Part shown: one piece after another, positions 23,349 to 25,932 of the stretch
Layout: each line of letters opens with the position of its first letter
How positions within the stretch are numbered: position 1 is the first letter of the stretch
NCBI GenBank assembly: GCA_038319625.1
Contig: JBBQDK010000020.1
Span: 1 to 25,932 of the forward strand
Length of the DNA stretch: 25,932 nucleotides
Direction: 5' to 3'
Origin: JBBQDK01 sp038319625
GTDB lineage: Bacteria; Pseudomonadota; Gammaproteobacteria; JBBQDK01
Translations under genes and position numbers: made by a program
The notes under the pieces: generated by a model
What the model was told of the DNA's origin: nothing
Databases searched by the model: none
The model's input: only the letters and a program-made list of their open reading frames with translations

Positions 23349-24536
23349 TCAGTGCAAACAACACTGCTTGTATTTCTTGCCACTGCCGCAGGGGCAGGGA
23401 TCGTTGCGTCCGACGCGCGAAGCGGCATGGCGCGCTGGCGCTGGAACAGGCGCATGCTCCTCGCGATGCGCCAACCAGTAGGCATGGATCTCGCGCGCAT
23501 TGGGTGTGATCGCGTTCCGGATATTGTCAATTTCTTCATCCGTGGACAGATCGTGCGCCCGCCAGCCCGTTTCAGCCGTAAACGCCCGTATGGGTGTGAG
23601 CAGAATTGTCATCTGCCGACCACCCGCGTTCCATAGCTCCGCCGCCAGCGTCAGCGCCGTGAGGCCATTTACATCCAGGGTCAGGCGCATGCTCTCCTGA
23701 CGTAAATACAGCAAGAACAGAAAGGCCCCGGAGCGTTTGTTGCCATCGGAAAACGGATGGTTCTTGATGACGAAATAAAGCAGATGCGCGGCGCGCTCCT
23801 CGCGGGTTTTGTAAAGCGGGTCGCCAAACATGGTCTGCTCGATATTGCCGAGGATAGCCGCCAGCCCCTCGCCTCGGTCGCGAGCAAACAGCTCGCTGGC
23901 CTCGCCGCGCTGGCACAATTCCCCAGCCAGAGCATCCAGCGCCCGGCGCGCTTCTTCAAGGCCCAAAACGCCGCGAGCCGGCTGTGCACCGGCGGGCACA
24001 CTGAGCTTGCCTTCGTCGTAATCCAGCAACAAGCGCCATGTCTTGGCGTAGCCCAGAATCAGGCCGACCACTTCCCTGCCGATGTCGGTCACCAGTTCCT
24101 GCCGGGTTAGGGTTTTGCCCAGCAGGTCCACCGCCTGCTCCAGTTCTTCCAACCCCTGCTGTGCCAGCCGGTGTTCATTCAGGCTGTAACCACGGGTCAG
24201 GTGATTGCGCAGTATGCGGGTGGCCCACTGGCGGAAGTACACACCACGCCGGGACTTCACCCGGTAGCCGACGGAAATGATGACGTCCAAATTGTAGTGC
24301 TCGATCTCGCGGCGGACCTGCCTGCCCCCTTCCTGGCGAACTATCCGGAAATTCCGGATAGTTGCCTCGCGGTCCAGTTCGCCTTCCCCAAACACGTTGC
24401 CGACGTGGTCGTTGATGGTGCGGATGTCCTTATCGAACAATTCAGCCATCTGTTTCTGGGTCAGCCAGACGGTCTCACCCTCCAGCCGAACCTCGACCTG
24501 CTGCGCCTCAGTCTCGAAGATAACGATGTCACTCAT
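23349..24536 (-). CDS. RhuM-like / Fic-DOC / SEC-C fusion protein
   Basis: A 395-residue protein starting at the ATG at 24536, which has an AGGAGG five bases upstream. Residues about 1-125 match the virulence RhuM-type domain ('VWLTQKQMAELFDKDIRTIN', 'NVFGEGELDREATIRNF', 'DVIISVGYRVKSRRGVYFRQ'), often linked with DNA binding. Residues about 145-330 form a Fic/DOC domain with 'HPFSDGNKRSGAF' (H260, D264, N266, K267, R268). Here the Gly and final Arg of classical Fic motifs are replaced by Lys and Ala, closer to Doc, which phosphorylates its target. Residues 377-393 form a SEC-C zinc motif ('RNDPCPCGSGKKYKQCC'), an unusual extra module. I see no (S/T)xxxE(G/N) inhibitory motif. The gene overlaps a small upstream ORF by ATGA. 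Confidence 0.9.
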   Translation of the reverse strand: MSDIVIFETEAQQVEVRLEGETVWLTQKQMAELFDKDIRTINDHVGNVFGEGELDREATIRNFRIVRQEGGRQVRREIEHYNLDVIISVGYRVKSRRGVYFRQWATRILRNHLTRGYSLNEHRLAQQGLEELEQAVDLLGKTLTRQELVTDIGREVVGLILGYAKTWRLLLDYDEGKLSVPAGAQPARGVLGLEEARRALDALAGELCQRGEASELFARDRGEGLAAILGNIEQTMFGDPLYKTREERAAHLLYFVIKNHPFSDGNKRSGAFLFLLYLRQESMRLTLDVNGLTALTLAAELWNAGGRQMTILLTPIRAFTAETGWRAHDLSTDEEIDNIRNAITPNAREIHAYWLAHREEHAPVPAPARHAASRVGRNDPCPCGSGKKYKQCCLH

Positions 24537-24682
24537 ACAGCCTCCTTGCTGTGAAATAACAATAACTGCACACGGAAATTCTCGACATCCCGACGACCAT
24601 ATTCTGGATGGAACCCAAGCGGAATACAAAGCGTACTCACGCCCCGGTACTGTCCCTCTCTCGGATTAAACTCGCTGCTCAT
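24533..24682 (-). CDS. 49-residue small protein translationally coupled to the RhuM-Fic-SEC-C gene
   Basis: ATG at 24682 with a GGAG five bases upstream; 49 codons run to a TGA that overlaps the ATG of the fusion gene (ATGA). The product opens 'MSSEFNPREGQYRGVSTL', has a middle 'GFHPEYGRRDVENF' and ends 'LLLFHSKEAV'; it has no signal peptide or membrane helix. I do not recognise a family. Position, ribosome binding site and coupling argue that it is a real gene. An antitoxin or regulator of the Fic partner is a reasonable guess by analogy with the short antitoxin genes placed before fic or doc toxins, but the canonical inhibitory motif (S/T)xxxE(G/N) is absent (E9-G10 is preceded by F5, not S/T). 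It could also be a decayed gene end. Confidence 0.6.
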   Translation of the reverse strand: MSSEFNPREGQYRGVSTLCIPLGFHPEYGRRDVENFRVQLLLFHSKEAV

Positions 24683-24825
24683 CCAGGCTCCGCTTTCTGC
24701 TACATGAAAAATCGATAATCGTAGACATTATTAACTATCTCTGGCGTTAGCTTGACTACTTCAGCGAATACTTGTGAGTATCCTTGTTGACGCATCAAGC
24801 CATGCGCTGCCATGCAGGATGATGA
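24683..24825. other. AT-richer spacer between hipA and the small ORF
   Basis: 143 bp, visibly richer in A/T than its surroundings, holding an ATACT/AGTAT inverted repeat (24768-24781). It is the likely place for a promoter of the small ORF and fusion gene, but no hexamer pair stands out on the minus strand. Confidence 0.4.
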
Positions 24826-25932
24826 CTATGCCTCGCTCTCCGCCGCGATCAGCGTGGCGGAGATTTTATCATCCCGCTGCTTGATGACACCCAGTATGTT
24901 ATCGATGACAGTGCACGGCCCGTGCTCGGCGATGAACTCACCACGGAGCGCCTGGGCCGATTCGTGGATGGATTCCTTCAGAGTCAACAAGCGCTGCCGT
25001 ACCAGTTTGTAGGCAACGCCGATATCTTCCGCGAAGGCCTGCCAGCGGCGTGCGATGATCCAGTCCGGACGATCTTCACTGCCGATCTTCATGGCGAGCT
25101 TGTCGCTGAGATCCGGATAAACGGCCGTGCACATCAGGTCGTAAAACGGTGCCAGACGGGGTCCACCTTGCATGAGCAGCAACGCGATGTTTTTTGCGTG
25201 AGCGTCGGCGTTGCCGATCAGATAATTGAAGACGACCCAATCCAGCAAGGCGCGCATATCGGGCACCGGGAACACACTGTGGTCGCGCAGCAGCATGAAG
25301 CATTGTTTTATACCGGGGCCGCCTTCTTTCTCGTATTTCTGATCCGGCAGGATTCCCAGCGCCTGACAGAAATCCTCCTGATGAATACGTTCAATCGATC
25401 TGTCCGCTTTCAAGTAACGATCATAACGCTCGATCAGATAGAGACTCTTGCGCTTGTGCAACAAGGTCACGCTCGGGACCGAGAGGCCGACACGTTCCGC
25501 CAGACGCATACAGAAATATTCGTTTTCCACTGAGTGCGGGTACTGGATGATGGGCGGCTTGAGAATATGGCTGCTGGGGGCATTACCGAGCGGCACACTG
25601 ATGTGTTGGCCGTCGAAGTGTATAGGTAACTTGTTCTGCGCGCCGGCCAGAGACAAGCGGATGCCTTGCTCACCGGCCAGCATGGGACGCGTAGGCAACT
25701 CATCGACCAAGGTATTCAGGTCAGCATCGCTCTGGACGCGATAGCTACCCGATCCTGGCAGCGCCATATCATCCGGCAACAGACTGACGGCGCCGGCGCA
25801 TTCTCCGCCCACGGCCTCCAGCAGCGCAAAATCATTTTGCTCCGACAAGCCGAGCTTTCGTGCCAGCGCGCGTCGCAGATCAGACTCGGGCAACAGATTG
25901 GCAAAGAACGGGCGTGCCTGTTCGTCGGCGAA
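24826..25932 (-). CDS. hipA: HipA-family serine/threonine kinase toxin (5' partial)
   Basis: The frame is open at the right window edge (first visible residues 'FADEQARPFFANLLPE'), so the N-terminal subdomain is cut off; 368 residues are visible. HipA kinases phosphorylate GltX in E. coli and cause persistence. Signatures: 'LSLAGAQNKLP' (ATP loop), 'HILKP' (ATP-binding lysine), the catalytic 'LIGNADAHAKNIALL' with the HipA-type NxDAHxKN, and 'PFYDLMCTAVYP' (metal-binding Asp). The cognate hipB antitoxin, if present, would lie beyond the right edge. The TTG at 25893 is not the real start. The target here is unknown, since HipA relatives differ in substrate. Confidence 0.93.
   Translation of the reverse strand, partial: FADEQARPFFANLLPESDLRRALARKLGLSEQNDFALLEAVGGECAGAVSLLPDDMALPGSGSYRVQSDADLNTLVDELPTRPMLAGEQGIRLSLAGAQNKLPIHFDGQHISVPLGNAPSSHILKPPIIQYPHSVENEYFCMRLAERVGLSVPSVTLLHKRKSLYLIERYDRYLKADRSIERIHQEDFCQALGILPDQKYEKEGGPGIKQCFMLLRDHSVFPVPDMRALLDWVVFNYLIGNADAHAKNIALLLMQGGPRLAPFYDLMCTAVYPDLSDKLAMKIGSEDRPDWIIARRWQAFAEDIGVAYKLVRQRLLTLKESIHESAQALRGEFIAEHGPCTVIDNILGVIKQRDDKISATLIAAESEA

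Noticed and set aside
24537..24629. Longer start (24629) for the RhuM-Fic fusion
   Set aside because: The extra 31 residues are out of family and overlap the small ORF in another frame; AGGAGG precedes the ATG at 24536.

Overview
The window is GC-rich, has three tRNA genes, sigma70-type tRNA promoters, an outer-membrane beta-barrel protein and a lipid A L-Ara4N pathway. It therefore comes from a Gram-negative proteobacterium, most likely a non-enteric gammaproteobacterium; no species is claimed. Gene order in the arn locus differs from enteric arnBCADTEF, and ArnA is encoded by two genes.

Layout: (1) 1-11115, plus strand: a giant DUF11/SdrD-B-repeat surface protein with an OmpA-like C-terminus (5' end outside the window), coupled by an ATGA overlap to a 1219-aa outer-membrane barrel protein. 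(2) 11116-11608: a C-terminal scrap of a large serine recombinase runs into tRNA-Glu(TTC), followed by tRNA-Ala(GGC), both tRNAs on the minus strand with their own promoter. (3) 11690-13993, minus: gltX, a DUF2845 periplasmic protein and a 63-aa PLDc_N membrane protein, with intergenic palindromes. (4) 14197-21486, minus: a tightly packed operon arnT, one EmrE-like flippase subunit, arnB, arnC, the ArnA formyltransferase and the ArnA-type decarboxylase, then, after a repeat-filled 189-bp spacer, arnD. Together these make UDP-L-Ara4N, load it on undecaprenyl phosphate, flip it and transfer it to lipid A, the classical route to polymyxin resistance. No ugd is in the window. (5) 21757-25932: tRNA-Val(CAC) with a truncated tyrosine integrase just downstream, then a minus-strand accessory set: hipA (cut by the window edge), a 49-aa small ORF, a RhuM-Fic/DOC-SEC-C fusion and a class II-like Fic protein.

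The two regions most worth follow-up are the rod-plus-barrel gene pair, with its exact 375-bp repeat period, and the tRNA-Val-linked island, where a small ORF with a strong ribosome binding site overlaps the start of an unusual three-domain Fic fusion.
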